Assembly (NCBI GenBank): GCA_014860175.1 | Contig: JACZKF010000075.1 | Location: 1 to 6,658 of the forward strand | Origin: Desulfuromonadales bacterium | GTDB lineage: Bacteria > Desulfobacterota > Desulfuromonadia > Desulfuromonadales > JACZKF01 | Direction: 5' to 3' | Length of the DNA stretch: 6,658 bases | Shown here: one piece after another, positions 5,452 to 6,658 of the stretch | Layout of the letters: every line of letters begins with the position of its first letter | How positions within the stretch are numbered: the stretch's first letter is position 1 | Notes under the pieces: model-generated | Seen by the model: only the letters and a program-made list of their open reading frames with translations | What the model was told of the DNA's origin: nothing | The model's database searches: none | Made by a program: the position numbers and the translations under genes

Positions 5452-6279
5452 TCAATGTTCGCGGGGGAAGGTTCGATAATCGAGAGTCTTCATCTCATCC
5501 CTGATCTGGCGAACCTCTTTGATCGCCTGGACTGAGGCGAAGACTTGCCGCCGATCGGCTTCGCTGTGGATATGGCCGCCGAGGGTGACCACCCCCTCAT
5601 GGACATCGATGAGGACGTGATGGCCATCGATTTCGGGATCGGACAGAACGGAAATCTCGATCCGGGCCCGCAGAATCAGGTCGGCAAGGATTTTTTTCGA
5701 AGCACCCTTCTGATCCAGGAGGTTCCTGTCCTTGACGCCGTCGCAGATCAGCTTGACCGCCGTCTCTTCCGACAGTCGATCGGTATTGATCACCAGATCG
5801 TAGCCCAACGGGTCGTTCCATTCCCGGTCGAAATAATACTTGATGAAGCCGGCCCGCTGCTGATCGCTTTTCCGTACCAGCACCCGTGCCAGGTCGGGAT
5901 CGAGCCACTCCCGCTCCGCCCAGCGTTCCACCCGGGTCTCAAAGGGGGCGATGACCCGCACCCGAAAGACGCTGCTGATCTCCTTGAGCAGATCCTGGCC
6001 GCCGCGCCCGTAGATGATCACGTTCCCCTTGAGGGCATAATCCAGGATGATCAGTTCGATCTGGCGCAGGTCGACTTCGGTGCGCTCGTCGAGCGTTTCG
6101 ATGAAGGCGGGGGGTTTCTCGTCCGCCTTCTCCAAGGCTTCCAGGGTCAGCCCGTATTGGGGAGCGACCTTGGCAATGGTTTCCCCGTCGACCAAGGTGT
6201 AGCCGAGCTTTTCGGCCGCCTTATGGGCGATGGGAATGCCGGCACTCCCCATTTCCCTCGAGATGGTAATGATCGCCAT
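5452..6279 (-). CDS. Cytidylate-kinase-like P-loop protein fused to a BON domain
   Basis: The 275-residue protein has two parts. Residues 1 to about 185 match the cytidylate-kinase-like family: a strand then the altered P-loop ITISREMGSAG (4-14), LGYTLVDGETI (25-35), IIYGRGG (88-94), and the lid-like region VERWAEREWLDPDLARVLVR with LGYDLVINTDRL further on. Residues about 198-261 form a BON domain (LSDPEIDGHHVLIDVHEG, then VTLGGHI), a fold usually seen in periplasmic or membrane-binding proteins. No signal peptide or membrane helix is visible, so the BON domain is probably cytoplasmic here. The P-loop is not a classical GxxGxGK[ST], so substrate and even kinase activity are unproven. The ATG at 6279 is chosen because AGGAG lies 5 nt upstream; a GTG at 6306 would add nine residues but has no ribosome binding site and lies almost at the predicted transcript start. 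The gene has its own promoter and terminator and appears monocistronic. Confidence 0.9.
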   Translation of the reverse strand: MAIITISREMGSAGIPIAHKAAEKLGYTLVDGETIAKVAPQYGLTLEALEKADEKPPAFIETLDERTEVDLRQIELIILDYALKGNVIIYGRGGQDLLKEISSVFRVRVIAPFETRVERWAEREWLDPDLARVLVRKSDQQRAGFIKYYFDREWNDPLGYDLVINTDRLSEETAVKLICDGVKDRNLLDQKGASKKILADLILRARIEISVLSDPEIDGHHVLIDVHEGVVTLGGHIHSEADRRQVFASVQAIKEVRQIRDEMKTLDYRTFPREH

Positions 6280-6321
6280 TGCACTCCTCTTCTGCGGGCA
6301 ACTCACGCGTAAATGCTGTGG

Positions 6322-6350
6322 ATTCTAACAATGGGATGCCTGATTGACAA
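6322..6350 (-). promoter_or_regulatory. Strong sigma70-type promoter for the kinase-like/BON gene
   Basis: On the minus strand TTGTCA (6345-6350, five of six bases of the -35 consensus) and TAGAAT (6322-6327, five of six of the -10) are separated by exactly 17 bp. TGT precedes the -10, giving an extended -10. The predicted start near 6315 gives a leader of about 35 nt. It lies 25 nt after the glpX stop. Confidence 0.85.
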
Positions 6351-6375
6351 GGAAAATCTGGAGCAGGGTCCCGGG

Positions 6376-6658
6376 TCAGTAACTTGGCTTCGACTCAAAA
6401 TGATGGCGCGCCTGGATGAACCGGACGGTTCGGCTTCGTGAACGCATGACGATGGAGTGGGTTTCGGCCCCTCCCGAAAAGTAGCGCACCCCCTGCAGCA
6501 ACTCCCCGTTGGTGACGCCGGTGGCGGCGAAAAACACGTCTCCGCGGGCCATCTCCTCGGTGGTGTAGACCCGGTCAAAATCTTCGATCCCCATCGCCTG
6601 GGCCCGCTCCCGTTCCTCCTGGTGGAGAAAAATCAGCCGCCCCTGCAACTCCCCCCCC
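6376..6658 (-). CDS. glpX: Fructose-1,6-bisphosphatase class II, C-terminal 93 residues
   Basis: This is the end of a gene whose start lies beyond the right edge. GlpX hydrolyses fructose 1,6-bisphosphate to fructose 6-phosphate in gluconeogenesis, using a fold related to inositol monophosphatases. The visible part begins GGELQGRL and continues with EERERAQAMGI, then VYTTEEMARGDVFFAATGVT with its NGELLQGVRYF continuation, and finally ETHSIVMRSRSRTVRFIQARHHF. This order matches the C-terminal third of the family (about 320-340 residues in total), and the stop falls where expected. The metal-binding residues lie mostly in the missing part, so activity cannot be judged. The edge bases are a run of eight C, which encode the Gly-Gly of the GGE motif in frame. 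No clear intrinsic terminator follows before the next promoter. Confidence 0.93.
   Translation of the reverse strand, partial: GGELQGRLIFLHQEERERAQAMGIEDFDRVYTTEEMARGDVFFAATGVTNGELLQGVRYFSGGAETHSIVMRSRSRTVRFIQARHHFESKPSY

Noticed and set aside
6280..6306. GTG at 6306 as an upstream start of the kinase-like/BON gene
   Set aside because: It has no Shine-Dalgarno sequence and lies about 9 nt from the predicted transcript start, whereas the ATG at 6279 has AGGAG at good spacing and begins exactly at the family N-terminus.
6651..6658. Run of eight C at the right edge as a sequencing or assembly artefact
   Set aside because: It reads in frame as Gly-Gly before Glu in the GlpX motif GGE, so no frameshift is implied.

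Overview
This is a 6.66 kb piece of a GC-rich genome in which every supported gene lies on the minus strand. Read right to left, the order is glpX, a kinase-like/BON fusion, yebC, ruvC, ruvA, ruvB, a membrane GGDEF protein, a lipoprotein and an unidentified ORF. This gene content and the GGDEF subtype fit a Desulfuromonadales-type bacterium (the Geobacter / Desulfuromonas / Pelobacter group, formerly Deltaproteobacteria). That assignment is an inference from recognised proteins. No 16S rRNA or other taxonomic marker is present, and no mobile element, CRISPR array, tRNA or rRNA was seen.

Right part (6658 to 5395): the C-terminal end of the class II fructose-1,6-bisphosphatase GlpX enters from the window edge. 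A strong sigma70-type promoter follows, with an extended -10 and 17-bp spacing. It drives a monocistronic gene for a cytidylate-kinase-like P-loop protein fused to a BON domain, which ends in an intrinsic terminator with an 11-bp stem.

Centre (5395 to 2310): yebC-ruvC-ruvA-ruvB is compact, with gaps of 41, 29 and 7 nt, and is probably one transcript. A weaker extended -10 promoter and a 6+6 bp inverted repeat lie in front of yebC. RuvA, RuvB and RuvC resolve and migrate Holliday junctions; YebC is a translation or transcription factor of the YebC/PmpR/TACO1 family. All catalytic and ATP-binding residues expected in RuvB and RuvC are present.

Left part (2310 to 1): 44 nt after ruvB, across a strong hairpin lacking a U-tract, comes a protein with two membrane segments, a periplasmic helical sensor, HAMP and a GGDEF domain. 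Two nt later starts a short lipoprotein with a coiled coil. The GGDEF domain has serine at the position where canonical diguanylate cyclases have the guanine-contacting aspartate (PleD Asp344). This is the mark of the Hypr subfamily that makes 3',3'-cyclic AMP-GMP, known from Geobacter. Its allosteric RxxD site is also broken. The sensor-plus-lipoprotein pair resembles the QseE/GlrK-QseG arrangement, with the kinase replaced by a nucleotide cyclase. This candidate lipoprotein-linked cGAMP signalling module at the end of a DNA-repair operon is the most interesting item. A 7-bp-stem terminator ends the cluster, and an unrecognised ORF begins only about 22 nt after it and runs off the left edge.
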